42,099 nucleotides of DNA from Candidatus Amunia macphersoniae (GCA_016464795.1 JAEKNN010000018.1:1-42099); one strand, 5' to 3'; positions 33,366 through 42,046 are shown, numbered from the stretch's first letter. Numbers and translations: made by a program. Notes: generated by a model from the sequence alone, not told the origin.

Positions 33366-33698
33366 CTAGAGCTTCTCGAAGCGTTCCAGTGGCAGGACCA
33401 GCACCGTGGCGCCTCCCACCTCCACATCCATCGCGGACACAGCAGCAGGGGTCAGCGCTCCACCGGGAAGCGCTTGCGAGCCCTCGACCATCTCGACGCG
33501 GTGCTGGGCTCGACGGCCGAGGATGGCGCACACCTCGTCGACCTGGCCGTCATCGACGCCGATCATCAGGGTGCAGTTGTCACCATCGAGGAAACCCCCG
33601 TGGCTGGCGACGCGAGTGCTCACGAACCCCGCGGCGGCAAGCGCGTCGGCGCACGAGTTGACGTCCTGCGCCTGGACGATGGCGAGGATCAGCTTCAC
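33366..33698 (-). CDS. darA: Cyclic-di-AMP receptor, DarA/PstA family
   Basis: PII-like c-di-AMP-binding protein of 110 residues. Seen: MKLILAIVQAQDVNSCADAL, then AAGFVSTRVASHGGFLDGDN, CTLMIGVDDGQVDEVCAIL, and a final VEVGGATVLVLPLERFEKL. These correspond to the conserved strand, T-loop and C-terminal segments of DarA (YaaQ). The receptor senses c-di-AMP; its output partner is unknown in most bacteria. The GTG start overlaps the tmk stop (GTGA), the same tmk-darA order as in Bacillus. No diadenylate cyclase gene is in the window. Confidence 0.9.
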   Translation of the reverse strand: MKLILAIVQAQDVNSCADALAAAGFVSTRVASHGGFLDGDNCTLMIGVDDGQVDEVCAILGRRAQHRVEMVEGSQALPGGALTPAAVSAMDVEVGGATVLVLPLERFEKL

Positions 33699-34369
33699 TG
33701 CGCCAACGCCGCTCGGGGCACCGCAGCCGTCTCCAGGCGGTCCTCCACCACCCGCATCACATCGTGCGAGATCACCACCGCAGGACGGCCGGCGTCGATG
33801 CGGACGATGCGGTCGGGGTGCTCGGCCGCAAGCCTGTCGAAGGCCGCGTGGACGCGGGCGTGGAACTCACTCGGCGCTCCCTCGATACGATCCAGCGGCA
33901 GCTGCTGGGCGTGCTGGCGATGGACGGCGATGCTGTGGTCCAGGTCGAGGTACACGGTGAGGTCTGGCCACAGATCACCGCAGCAGTCGCCATGGAGACG
34001 AAGCAGTGCGTCCTGGTTGATACCGCGACCTCCTCCCTGGTAGGCGAGCGTCGAGTCGGCGTAGCGGTCGGCGATGACCACTGTCCCGCGGAGCAGGGCG
34101 GGCACGATCACCTCCTCCAGCAGCTGGACGCGTCCCGCGTTGAACAGCAGTGCCTCGCTCCACGGTGTCAGCGACGCGGCCACCTGATGCTGAAGCACCA
34201 CGCCTGCGATCACGTCGCCGAGGCGGGTGTCGTTGGGGCGGACGGTGGTGACGTCGTAGCCGACACCACGCAACGCAGCCCCCAGCGCGGCCACCTGGGT
34301 GCTCTTGCCTGCCCCGTCGAGGCCCTCGAACGAGATGAAGAAGCCACGACGTGTCCCCAAGACTGTCAC
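33695..34369 (-). CDS. tmk: Thymidylate kinase
   Basis: dTMP kinase of 224 residues that phosphorylates dTMP to dTDP for DNA synthesis. Seen: FISFEGLDGAGKSTQ (P-loop), VIADRYADSTLAYQGGGRGI (the DRY/LID-proximal region), TVYLDLDHSIA, and PSEFHARVHAAFDRLAAEHP. The GTG at 34369 overlaps the stop of the AAA/R3H gene (GTGA), and its own stop overlaps the darA start (GTGA). It therefore sits in a tightly coupled five- or six-gene operon. Confidence 0.96.
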   Translation of the reverse strand: MTVLGTRRGFFISFEGLDGAGKSTQVAALGAALRGVGYDVTTVRPNDTRLGDVIAGVVLQHQVAASLTPWSEALLFNAGRVQLLEEVIVPALLRGTVVIADRYADSTLAYQGGGRGINQDALLRLHGDCCGDLWPDLTVYLDLDHSIAVHRQHAQQLPLDRIEGAPSEFHARVHAAFDRLAAEHPDRIVRIDAGRPAVVISHDVMRVVEDRLETAAVPRAALAQ

Positions 34370-36024
34370 TCCTCGGCGCCGAGTATGACGAGCCGGCGAT
34401 GGGGCTCGTCACCGGTGCTGCGCGCGGTCAGGTCGTGCCGCTCGACCAGCTGGTGCTGCAAACGCCGGACGTAAGAATTCTGAGGTGCCAGCTCGACGTC
34501 CGTGGTGGTGTGGCGGGCGCGCTCCACTCCTTCGAGAGCCTCCTCCAGGGCGGATTCGGTGGGATCGGTCTCGTCGACGCCGTAGAAGCGGGCCAGCGCC
34601 CCCTTGATCTGGGACACTGTGTTGCTGCGCAACACCTGGATGGGGATGCCTGTCGCCTCTGCCGCACGAACCGGCGAATCCTTGCGCCGGTAGTAGTTCT
34701 TGAGGGTCAGGACCACGTCGGCATCATCGACGTTGTGCTGGATGCGCACCGGCACCTGCAGCTCCCGCACCGACTGCTCGAGGTAGCTGCGCGACACCCC
34801 ATACGGGAAGACAGCCAGCGGCTGCAGCGCTCGCGGCGACGAGGCCGGGGCCGCGGGACCGCCGTCCCACGAGGGATCGCGCGTCCCCCGCTCGCGCTGC
34901 GAGATGTACTCCTCCACGTCGAAGCCGCGACGTCGCCTCTCGCGGGCACGTCGCCGCCCCACGCCCGGGGCGGTGGGCGCGGACTCCAGGGTGGCCGGAG
35001 GTGGAACGCTGGTGTCGATGCGACTGACGATCTCACCGCCGTCGCCGCGCAGCCGCAGTTGGGGCGGCTTCATGCGCCCGCGCAGCGCCTCGTCGACAGT
35101 TTCGTCCAGCGGCATGTGGACCACCACCCGGTCGCGTTCGCGGATCTCGACGAGGACGTCGAAGGTGGGGGGCGCCTTGCGCTCGAGAACGCTCTTCTGG
35201 GTGCCGCGGCGCCGAGCCTCCTCGTCGCCGAGGGTGACCGTCTGGATACCACCGAGCAGGTCGTTGAGGGTGGGGTTGACGAGCAGGTTGTCGAGCTGCG
35301 AGCCGTGCGCGGTGCCGACCAGCTGGACGCCACGCTCGGCGATGGTGCGGGCAGCCATGGCCTCACGTTCGGTACCGATCTCGTCGATGACGATGACCTG
35401 CGGCATGTGGTTCTCCACCGCCTCGATCATCACCGCGTGCTGTTCAGCGGGAGTGCGCACCTGCATGCGACGCGAGCGGCCGATGCCGGCGTGCGGGATG
35501 TCACCGTCGCCGCCGATCTCGTTGCTGGTGTCGACGATGACCACCCGCTTGTTGCATTCGTCGCTGAGCACTCGGGCACATTCGCGCAGCATCGTGGTCT
35601 TGCCGATCCCGGGCGGACCCAGCAGCAGAATCGATTCGCCGTTGATGACGATGTCCTTGATGATGTCGATGGTGCCCGTCACCGCCCGGCCCACGCGGCA
35701 GGTGAGGCCCACCACCGTGCCGGCGCGGTTGCGGATGGCGCTGATGCGGTGCAGTGTTCGCTCGATGCCGGCGCGGTTGTCGTCGCCGAAGTCGCCGACA
35801 CGCTCGGTGACGTATTCCAGGTCATGATGGGTCACCTGGACGGTGTCGAGAAAAGTTTCTCCGTTGGTGAACCGGGCCTCGGGCTCACGACCGAGGTCGA
35901 GCACGATCTCGAGAAGGTCGCCGCGCTCCTCTGACAGACGCTGCGCGGCACCGGCGATGCGGGGCGGAAGTGCTTCGAAGAGGAGGTTCAACTCCTCGCT
36001 CCACGACGAACCGTAGGGCATCAT
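34366..36024 (-). CDS. AAA ATPase with C-terminal R3H nucleic-acid-binding domain (Ycf45/SpoIIIAA-like)
   Basis: Soluble ATPase of 552 residues. The N-terminal region (SWSEELNLLFEALPPRI) and ATPase core resemble Ycf45/SpoIIIAA. Walker A is GPPGIGKTT (136-144), VVIVDTSNEIGGDGD follows, and Walker B is VIVIDEIGT (210-218); GTAHGSQLDNLLVNP follows. A disordered Arg-rich linker (~350-390) leads to LAVFPYGVSRSYLEQSV and a TLKNYYRRK segment. The C-terminal R3H-like motif is RRLQHQLVERHDL, then SRPH-like DEPHRRLVI. This family, found in cyanobacteria, Chloroflexota and others, binds single-stranded nucleic acid, but its role is not established. It starts in an ATGA overlap with the upstream GNAT stop and couples to tmk. 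Confidence 0.9.
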   Translation of the reverse strand: MMPYGSSWSEELNLLFEALPPRIAGAAQRLSEERGDLLEIVLDLGREPEARFTNGETFLDTVQVTHHDLEYVTERVGDFGDDNRAGIERTLHRISAIRNRAGTVVGLTCRVGRAVTGTIDIIKDIVINGESILLLGPPGIGKTTMLRECARVLSDECNKRVVIVDTSNEIGGDGDIPHAGIGRSRRMQVRTPAEQHAVMIEAVENHMPQVIVIDEIGTEREAMAARTIAERGVQLVGTAHGSQLDNLLVNPTLNDLLGGIQTVTLGDEEARRRGTQKSVLERKAPPTFDVLVEIRERDRVVVHMPLDETVDEALRGRMKPPQLRLRGDGGEIVSRIDTSVPPPATLESAPTAPGVGRRRARERRRRGFDVEEYISQRERGTRDPSWDGGPAAPASSPRALQPLAVFPYGVSRSYLEQSVRELQVPVRIQHNVDDADVVLTLKNYYRRKDSPVRAAEATGIPIQVLRSNTVSQIKGALARFYGVDETDPTESALEEALEGVERARHTTTDVELAPQNSYVRRLQHQLVERHDLTARSTGDEPHRRLVILGAEE

Positions 36025-37103
36025 CTCGGCGACGATCGCTCTCTCCTTTCTGATGGACGCAACACCGTCAACGACGGCGAGGAGGCGTGGGAGCCGGCGA
36101 TCCCGGCGTGGGCGAGCACTGGTTTCTTCTGCTTGGCGGTGGCGCGGATGCGCACCTTGACGCCCAGGTCACGAATCAGCAGCAGCTGGGTGCCGTAGAC
36201 GGCGAAGCCGCGCTGCTGCAGCGAGCGGATCAGCTCCGAGTCGTAATGGCGCAGCACGCACGACACGGGTTGCGGCGGGAGCTCGGCGAGCACGGTGTCC
36301 AGGAACCCCTCCCGGACAGCGGGGTCGTGCGCCTCACACATCAAGGAGAGGCTGCTCGGCCGGCCGGAACCCGCGGGACGGATGGCGGCCCAGCCCACCA
36401 CGTCGGGACGCTCGGCCACCAAATGCCTGACGTCGTCGCGGCCGATGCGGGCCAGGCTCCCGTCGGCGAATGAGCCCTGCCATGTCTTCAGCGAGGGCCC
36501 TTCGAATTCGGCGATGTGGCTGGGAGTGACCCGGCGATACAGCAGGTGGATCGCGGCAGCGTCCTCGCGACGTCCGGGCCGAATCGCCAGCGGGGGCGCG
36601 TCGCCTGCCGGGATGTGCTCGGGAGACTCGCAAAAGAGGATCTGCTCGGTGGCGAACTGGGTGAAGCCCTGCTCCATGAACACCCCGACCAGCGGATGAT
36701 CAAGCGGCAGGCGCACATGGAAACGGCGCACGCCCTGTTCGAGACCGCGGTTGCAGAGGTGGGCGACCAGCCGTTCGCGGGCGAAGTGCCCGGCGCGACC
36801 GGAGGCCACGCACAGGTTGATGATCTGCCACACGGATGGGCGCGTCGACCCGCCCTGGGCCTGGATGAAGCCGACCACTCCCTCGACGTCGTCCTCGGCG
36901 ACGAAGAGCACCCCGCCGGTGTCGCTCAGGGGCACCAGCGACGACAGGGTCTTGCTCAGCGCATACCAGAGGCGCAGCAGAGTCGCCTGAGGGACGGGGC
37001 TGTCGGGGTGGGGACCGGGCCCGCCCTGGTCGCCCGCGAGTGCCTCGCGGTACAGCTGCTCGACGCGGGCGAGGTCGCGGAACGAAGCCGCGCGGACGTT
37101 CAC
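36021..37103 (-). CDS. Tandem GNAT-like protein
   Basis: Protein of 360 residues that looks like two GNAT-type halves. The first has VNVRAASFRDLARVEQLYREAL, LFVAEDDVEGVVGFIQAQ, INLCVASGRAGHFARERLVAHL and FMEQGFTQFATEQILFC. The second starts at LAIRPGRREDAAAIHLLYRRV and ends at LIRSLQQRGFAVYGTQLLLI. Motif A is weak (ASGRAGHFARERL), so activity is uncertain. The C-terminal ~40 residues are basic and probably disordered. The GTG at 37103 overlaps the pdxT stop (GTGA) and its own stop overlaps the next ATG (ATGA). Confidence 0.8.
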   Translation of the reverse strand: MNVRAASFRDLARVEQLYREALAGDQGGPGPHPDSPVPQATLLRLWYALSKTLSSLVPLSDTGGVLFVAEDDVEGVVGFIQAQGGSTRPSVWQIINLCVASGRAGHFARERLVAHLCNRGLEQGVRRFHVRLPLDHPLVGVFMEQGFTQFATEQILFCESPEHIPAGDAPPLAIRPGRREDAAAIHLLYRRVTPSHIAEFEGPSLKTWQGSFADGSLARIGRDDVRHLVAERPDVVGWAAIRPAGSGRPSSLSLMCEAHDPAVREGFLDTVLAELPPQPVSCVLRHYDSELIRSLQQRGFAVYGTQLLLIRDLGVKVRIRATAKQKKPVLAHAGIAGSHASSPSLTVLRPSERRERSSPR

Positions 37104-37729
37104 GCGGCATCCTCGGTCCGGGCGCTCTCCAGCTGCTCGAGGAACAGCTGGTGGATGCGATCGTCGCCGGTCATCTCCGGATGGAAGGTAAGGCCGACGT
37201 GCAACCCCTGACGGACCGCCACCGGCTCCCCTCCGACGCTGGCAAGGACCTCGACCCCAGCGCCCCATGTGTGGATGCGCGGGGCTCTGATGAAGACGCC
37301 CCGGAACGGCGGGTCGCCGAGCTCCGACAGCACCAGATCCGCTTCGAAGGAGTCGACCTGGCTGCCGTAAGCGTTGCGCCGCACCGTCAGGTCGAGGGTG
37401 CCGGTGGCCAGCTGATCAGGCCTGCCGTCAACGATCTCGCGGCTGAGCAGGATCAGGCCCGCGCACGTTGTCAGGGTGGGCATCCCGGCGTCGAGGCGGC
37501 GGCGCAAGGGCTTCTCGAGGTTGAACGCCGCCAGCAGCTTGCTCATGGTGGTCGACTCGCCGCCGGGGATGGCCAGGGCGTCGACCTCGTCGAACTCATC
37601 GGCGCTGCGCACTGTCATGGCCTCTGCCCCACAGCGGCGGAACGCGGCCAGGTGCTCGCGCACGTCTCCCTGGAGGGCGAGGACTCCAACCCTGATGATG
37701 TTCAGCTTTCCCCGCGGACGTGCCGGCAT
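37100..37729 (-). CDS. pdxT: Pyridoxal 5'-phosphate synthase glutaminase subunit
   Basis: Class I glutamine amidotransferase of 209 residues that feeds ammonia to PdxS for direct synthesis of PLP. Seen: GVLALQGDVREHLAAFRRCG, AIPGGESTTMSKLL, the nucleophile Cys in PTLTTCAGLILLS, RNAYGSQVDSFE, FIRAPRI and FHPEMTGDDRIHQLFLEQL with the His and Glu of the triad. I use the ATG at 37729; a GTG at 37750 would add seven residues. It lies 79 bp downstream of pdxS and may also have its own promoter. Confidence 0.95.
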   Translation of the reverse strand: MPARPRGKLNIIRVGVLALQGDVREHLAAFRRCGAEAMTVRSADEFDEVDALAIPGGESTTMSKLLAAFNLEKPLRRRLDAGMPTLTTCAGLILLSREIVDGRPDQLATGTLDLTVRRNAYGSQVDSFEADLVLSELGDPPFRGVFIRAPRIHTWGAGVEVLASVGGEPVAVRQGLHVGLTFHPEMTGDDRIHQLFLEQLESARTEDAA

Positions 37730-37771
37730 CGGTCGGCGACGAGCCCGCACATCGTCATGAGCACGGCCCTC

Positions 37772-37799
37772 AGTGTACCGCCGCCGAACGCTCGGTCAC
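37772..37799 (-). promoter_or_regulatory. Possible promoter of the pdxT operon
   Basis: On the minus strand GTGACC (37794-37799, 4/6 match to TTGACA), a 16-base spacer and TACACT (37772-37777). Placed between pdxS and pdxT, it would let the six-gene pdxT-to-DUF554 operon be expressed apart from pdxS. Sequence match only. Confidence 0.4.
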
Positions 37800-37808
37800 G
37801 CACCAGGC

Positions 37809-38726
37809 CTACCAGCCACGGGTGGACAGCATCTCCTCTTTGGGCATCGCGGCGATGTCCAGGCCCCGCATCGCCGGACCCAGGCCGGCGCTGACCTCGG
37901 CGATGACCTCCGGCTTGTCGAAGTAGGTGGTCGCGGCGACGATGGCCTTGGCGTAGTGGAGAGGATCCTCACTCTTGAAGATGCCGCTGCCGACGAAGTT
38001 TCCCTCGGCCCCGAGCTGCATCATCAGCGCCGCGTCGGCGGGGGTGGCGATGCCGCCAGCGGAGAAGTTGACCACCGGCAGCTCGCCGGTCTCGGCGATC
38101 TCGACGATGAACTCGTACGGCGCCTGGAGATGCTTGGCCTCGGCCATCAACTCCTCCCGACGCAGCCCCTGGATGCGCCGGATCCCGCCGCGGACTGCCC
38201 GCATGTGCCGGACCGCTTCAACGACGTTGCCAGTGCCCGCCTCGCCCTTGGTGCGGATCATCGCCGCGCCCTCGCCGATGCGCCGCAGTGCCTCGCCGAG
38301 GTCGCGCGCGCCACAGACGAACGGGATCGTGAACGACCATTTGTCGATGTGGTGCTCCTCGTCCGCCGGAGTGAGCACCTCAGACTCGTCCACGTAGTCG
38401 ATGCCCAAGGCCTGCAGCACCTGCGCTTCGACGAAGTGGCCGATGCGAGCCTTGGCCATCACCGGGATGGTGACCGCCTGCTTGATCTCGCTGACCAGGC
38501 TGACAGCGCTCATCCGCGCCACGCCACCGTCGCGCCTGATGTCCGCCGGCACGCGCTCCAGGGCCATGACCGCGACCGCCCCGGCCTCCTCTGCGATCCG
38601 CGCCTGCTCGACGGTGACCACGTCCATGATCACGCCGCCCTTGAGCATCTCGGCCAGGCCGCGCTTCACCCGCAGCCCACCGGTGTTCTGACCGTTCTTG
38701 TCCGCTGCAGCTCCATTGGCGCTCAT
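37809..38726 (-). CDS. pdxS: Pyridoxal 5'-phosphate synthase lyase/synthase subunit
   Basis: PLP synthase subunit of 305 residues that builds PLP from ribose 5-phosphate, glyceraldehyde 3-phosphate and ammonia from PdxT. Seen: [41 protein letters not shown] segment (with SAVS here), the active-site Lys in [54 protein letters not shown] with the second Lys, and [20 protein letters not shown]. Length and motifs are fully normal. It is the first of the pyridoxal genes, with its own -10 box just upstream. Confidence 0.98.
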   Translation of the reverse strand: MSANGAAADKNGQNTGGLRVKRGLAEMLKGGVIMDVVTVEQARIAEEAGAVAVMALERVPADIRRDGGVARMSAVSLVSEIKQAVTIPVMAKARIGHFVEAQVLQALGIDYVDESEVLTPADEEHHIDKWSFTIPFVCGARDLGEALRRIGEGAAMIRTKGEAGTGNVVEAVRHMRAVRGGIRRIQGLRREELMAEAKHLQAPYEFIVEIAETGELPVVNFSAGGIATPADAALMMQLGAEGNFVGSGIFKSEDPLHYAKAIVAATTYFDKPEVIAEVSAGLGPAMRGLDIAAMPKEEMLSTRGW

Positions 38727-38736
38727 GACGCGGTCA

Positions 38737-38742
38737 ATTCTA
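38737..38742 (-). promoter_or_regulatory. Putative -10 box of pdxS
   Basis: TAGAAT (5/6 of consensus) on the minus strand, 10 bases before the pdxS ATG, so the leader would be only ~4 bases. No good -35 is seen. The upstream neighbour ends at 38771, so pdxS needs its own start site. Confidence 0.45.
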
Positions 38743-38770
38743 CGCGGCGCGCGGCCGGCATCATCCGCGC

Positions 38771-40159
38771 TCAGGCAGCCGGCTCGTGCGCCTCATGGCC
38801 GGGCAGTGCCAGCCCCGGCACGCGACCGGTCCCCGCACCACGTCCCAGCCTCCCCCGCAGCCCGCGCGCAGCCGCTGAGCACAGCGCCGGTGGCCTGATC
38901 ATCTCCGCCGAGTCGAGGGCGAGGTTGTCGCCCGCGATTGCCAGCATCAGCAGCACCGCCGCGATGTAGTAGTAGTTGAAGTACGCCCACTTGGCCAGCA
39001 GGAACGAGACGGTGACGATGATCGCCGTGCCCGCCAAGAGATCACCGTAGGTGTCCGGGCGCCGGCGGAGAACCAGAAACGTGGTGATGCAGACGATCGC
39101 CGCCGCGACTGTCGCCGGGATCACCGGCAGGCCGAGGAGGTCGAGCATGGAGTTGACGGTGAGTGAGTCGTAGCGCGGAAAGCCCGCGATGTGGAGACCG
39201 AGGACGTCGTAATAGAACTGCGCGAAGCCCGTCGCCACCGCGAAGGGAACCAACACCAGCGCGGTGACGAGGGCCGCGATCAGCACCTGGCGACGAGCGC
39301 GAACGGACCAGAAGAAGATCGGCACCAGGGCGATCAGCGCGGTCGGCTTGGTGCCCAGGGCCAGCACCAGGGCCACTGTCGCGATCCTCGGGTGGCTGCG
39401 GAAGAGGACCATCCAAACCGCCAACCCGGCCATGGTGATGATGTCGATCCAGCTGACCAGCACCATGCCCACGGTCAGGGGAAAGGCCATCACCACGCCG
39501 GCAGCTCGGTCGAGGGTGCCCGCACGCCGGGCCAGCATGAGCACCGCGGCCGCGATCGCCACGGCCGCCAGGATGTGGAGGATGCGGATGTCGCCAAGCC
39601 ACTGCAACGGAGCTTCGAGGATCGGGACCGTCGGTCCATAGGGGAGGTGCAACGGGATCTCCTTGTAGACCCCCTGGGCGACCTGCTGGGGGCCCATGGC
39701 CACCGGGGTGTACGGGTTCTGCCCGCTCAGCAGCGCCTGGGCGGCGTTCTGCTGGAGATGGAACACATCGATGTCGAAGAAGCCCCAGGTGAGGTTGGTG
39801 GCGATTCCCAACGCCGTCGCAAGTGCGGCGAGGGCCACGGCGAGGATCCGCGCGGCCACGTGCTTCACCAGGAGGAAGAGCAGGATGGCGGCGGCGGTGG
39901 CGGCGAAGGTCTCGATGAACACAGCGCCCTGGAGCCGCCGGTTGTACAGGACGGTGGTGGCCGCCAGCAGGATCACCAGGCCGGGCCAGACGAACCGCCG
40001 CGGCGGGGGCCCCCAGCACCTGGGCGAGAGGCTCACGATGGCAAACGCCGCCGAGAGCACCGCGCAGAACAACGCCGCCGACGTCAGGTAGCCGAAATGC
40101 ACCAGGACGGCAAAGCTCAGGAAGATGAGGCTCAACAGGCGACTGTCGGATTGGGTCAT
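38771..40159 (-). CDS. GT-C-type membrane glycosyltransferase-like protein
   Basis: Polytopic membrane protein of 462 residues with about 11-12 helices. After two or three N-terminal helix pairs comes an extracytoplasmic stretch with [20 protein letters not shown] and NPYTPVAMG, and [18 protein letters not shown]. This is the acidic-motif loop pattern of GT-C/GT87-like enzymes. [20 protein letters not shown] and [17 protein letters not shown] follow. A polyprenyl-phosphate-sugar-dependent transferase is the best guess; substrate unknown. The C-terminal ~45 residues are basic and non-membrane. The ATG at 40159 precedes the first helix. It is the third GT-C-like gene type in the window but is not linked to the others. 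Confidence 0.75.
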   Translation of the reverse strand: MTQSDSRLLSLIFLSFAVLVHFGYLTSAALFCAVLSAAFAIVSLSPRCWGPPPRRFVWPGLVILLAATTVLYNRRLQGAVFIETFAATAAAILLFLLVKHVAARILAVALAALATALGIATNLTWGFFDIDVFHLQQNAAQALLSGQNPYTPVAMGPQQVAQGVYKEIPLHLPYGPTVPILEAPLQWLGDIRILHILAAVAIAAAVLMLARRAGTLDRAAGVVMAFPLTVGMVLVSWIDIITMAGLAVWMVLFRSHPRIATVALVLALGTKPTALIALVPIFFWSVRARRQVLIAALVTALVLVPFAVATGFAQFYYDVLGLHIAGFPRYDSLTVNSMLDLLGLPVIPATVAAAIVCITTFLVLRRRPDTYGDLLAGTAIIVTVSFLLAKWAYFNYYYIAAVLLMLAIAGDNLALDSAEMIRPPALCSAAARGLRGRLGRGAGTGRVPGLALPGHEAHEPAA

Positions 40160-40302
40160 CGCTGGTCATCCACAACCGTCCGCGGGCGCGCGCTGAGCTG
40201 TGTCTCAGGCGGCGACATGCGCCACAGCGTTCACCGGCGCGCTGGCGGTGCGGTCGTCGGCATGGCCTGATCAAACCCGCCCGTCCCCTTCGGCGGGGCG
40301 TG

Positions 40303-40320
40303 CGTCGCAGGCCTGCGACG
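40303..40320. repeat. Perfect 18-base palindrome in an intergenic region
   Basis: CGTCGCAGGCCTGCGACG equals its own reverse complement. It lies in the 201-base gap 40160-40360, between the SRPBCC gene and the GT-C-like gene (both minus). CGGGGCG (40294-40300) and CGCCCCG (40331-40337) extend it into a larger imperfect stem. It may end transcription of the SRPBCC gene (no T-run) or be a protein-binding site. I see no gene in the rest of the gap. Confidence 0.6.
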
Positions 40321-40360
40321 GCCTCGCTGTCGCCCCGTTCCACCGCGTCAAGCGGCCGGC

Positions 40361-40933
40361 TCACCGTTTCTTGGCGGCCGCCCTGGGGCCATTGCGCGCG
40401 GGCTTCGCGGCTGGCTTTGCGGCGGCCTTTGGAGCCGGCTTCGAGGCGCGCTCTGGCGAGGGCTTGGCGGCGCGGTGCTTGGCGGCCGCCTGCTTCACCC
40501 CCTTCTCGACCTGGGAGCGGAGGTTGCGCACCGACTGCTCCAGATTGCCCCGGACGATCGGGTCGGCGGCTCTCGACAGCACGCGGCCGGCGATCCCGCC
40601 GGGCAGCTCGTAGTCCATGTCGAAGGTTGCCTCCGTCCCCTCGCCCTTCTGCTTGAAGGTCCACTTGCCGTTCTGCTTGAAGCCCTCCCGTGAGGTCCAG
40701 CCGATGGCGTTGTTCTCACTCCAGGTGGTGATGTCGACCACCGATGACAGCGTCATCGGCCCAGCCTTCATGGCCACAGCGAACTTGGCGCCCTTGCCGT
40801 GGGTGACCGAGCCGACCGGCGCCCATCTGCTGAGGTCCTTCATGTACCGGGTGGTGTTGGTGTGCTCATCCACATAGGCGAACACTGCCTCCAGGGGTGC
40901 GGCAATCTGCTCGGTGATCGTGATGCGGCCCAT
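40361..40933 (-). CDS. SRPBCC protein with histone-H1-like basic tail
   Basis: Protein of 190 residues. Residues 1-145 are an SRPBCC (START-like/CoxG-like) domain: MGRITITEQIAAPLEAVFAY, VDEHTNTTRYMKDLSRWAPV, FAVAMKAGPMTLSSVVDIT, KWTFKQKGEGTEATFDMDYE and LEQSVRNLRSQVEKGVKQ. The last ~40 residues are Lys/Ala/Pro/Arg-rich, in PAPKAAAKPAAKPARNG-type repeats like the tails of histone H1 or bacterial HU-fusion proteins. The ATG at 40933 has AGGAG 6 nt upstream. It follows the LPLAT gene by 25 bp, so the two are probably one operon. A hydrophobic-ligand domain joined to a DNA-binding-like or polyanion-binding tail is unusual. Confidence 0.8.
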   Translation of the reverse strand: MGRITITEQIAAPLEAVFAYVDEHTNTTRYMKDLSRWAPVGSVTHGKGAKFAVAMKAGPMTLSSVVDITTWSENNAIGWTSREGFKQNGKWTFKQKGEGTEATFDMDYELPGGIAGRVLSRAADPIVRGNLEQSVRNLRSQVEKGVKQAAAKHRAAKPSPERASKPAPKAAAKPAAKPARNGPRAAAKKR

Positions 40934-40958
40934 GTCGATCTCCTCTGTGACTGCGCTG

Positions 40959-41963
40959 TTAGCCCAGGAGTGGCAGTCTGCGCTCTGCGGCAAGGGTGTC
41001 GAGGATCGTCTGCATGCGGCGCTCGACATAGTGGTAGCAGGCCCAGAGAACCTCCGGATCACGTGCGTCCAGGGCGCCGAACTGGGCATGGAAGTCGATG
41101 GGTTCACCAACCTGCACGGTGATCTTGGCCGGGAGCGGCACATGCAGGAGGAGGTCGCCCGGCGAGATGCCCCATGGCGGCGCGATCACCAGGGGCAGAG
41201 CCTTGAGACGAAAGCGCTCGAGCCCAAGCGTGCGGGCCAGGCGCCGTCCATCGCTGGCAACGAACACCGTCTCGTGTCCTCCGATGCTCACCACCGGTTG
41301 CACGGGCACTCGCTCCTGGAGCGCGAGGCGAATGAAGCCGGTGCGCCCGGCGAGGCGGATGCGATTGCGCTCGGACCACGGCCTGAACACATCCTCGTCG
41401 CCGCCGGGATAGACCAGCACCGCAGCCCGCCGGCGCAGGGCATCACGAGCAGCATCCGGATGGGCGGGAAGAGTGCCCACCTTGCGCAACCACCTGCCCG
41501 CCAGGGGAAGGCCCATGACCACGTTGTGGGCCAGCGCGTAGGCGCCCCGCTGGGTGCCGAAGTGGCGGAGGAAATTCACCATGAACACCCAGGTGTCCGG
41601 CGTCGCCAGCCCACCGCTGTGGTTGCCGACGACCAGCACCGGCCCGCGCGCGGGGATGCGCTCGATGTCCCGCACCTCGCCACGGAAGTAGATGTCGGCG
41701 AGCGGTTGCAACCAGCGCAGCTGGGACTCGATGAAGGCTGGATCTCGATCGTCCAGCGAGCCCCGCCGGCCGCGCTCGACCACGCCCTGGACAGTGCCGT
41801 CAAGGGTGTCGATCACCTCGCGGAGGACGCCTCGATTGCGCGGGGGCGCAGGCGTCCGGCGCGGCCGGGGCTTCGCCGCCGCCAGGGCCAGCAGGTCGGC
41901 GCCCGCGATGGACGCTGACGCCGGCCGGCGAGCACGTGCAGAGGTGGCCACGCCCCGGCTCAC
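40959..41963 (-). CDS. Lysophospholipid acyltransferase family (LPLAT, MGAT-like)
   Basis: Acyltransferase of 334 residues of the PlsC superfamily, transferring an acyl group to a lysolipid, glycerolipid or similar acceptor. Seen: a ~50-residue basic/Ala-rich leader, FRGEVRDIERIPARGPVLVV, the catalytic-His block GNHSGGLATPDTWVFM, VYPGGDEDVFRPW (a YPGGxxE-type motif of the MGAT-like branch) and TGFIRLALQERVPVQPVVSIG. The Asp in the His block is seven residues after the His rather than the PlsC spacing of four, in line with the MGAT-like branch. The GTG at 41963 is chosen because AGGGAGG lies 7 nt upstream. The open frame extends further but runs toward the tRNA gene. Confidence 0.88.
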   Translation of the reverse strand: MSRGVATSARARRPASASIAGADLLALAAAKPRPRRTPAPPRNRGVLREVIDTLDGTVQGVVERGRRGSLDDRDPAFIESQLRWLQPLADIYFRGEVRDIERIPARGPVLVVGNHSGGLATPDTWVFMVNFLRHFGTQRGAYALAHNVVMGLPLAGRWLRKVGTLPAHPDAARDALRRRAAVLVYPGGDEDVFRPWSERNRIRLAGRTGFIRLALQERVPVQPVVSIGGHETVFVASDGRRLARTLGLERFRLKALPLVIAPPWGISPGDLLLHVPLPAKITVQVGEPIDFHAQFGALDARDPEVLWACYHYVERRMQTILDTLAAERRLPLLG

Positions 41964-42031
41964 ATGCTGCCCTCCCTGGTTGGACGCCCATTGTAGGGCC
42001 GCCGCGGACGGGGCCTGAGACAGGCGGGTGA

Positions 42032-42037
42032 TAGAAT
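42032..42037 (+). promoter_or_regulatory. Putative -10 box of the tRNA gene
   Basis: TAGAAT (5/6 of TATAAT) ends nine bases before the tRNA, placing the start at about 42044. No clear -35 is visible. Confidence 0.4.
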
Positions 42038-42046
42038 CCGGCGGCT

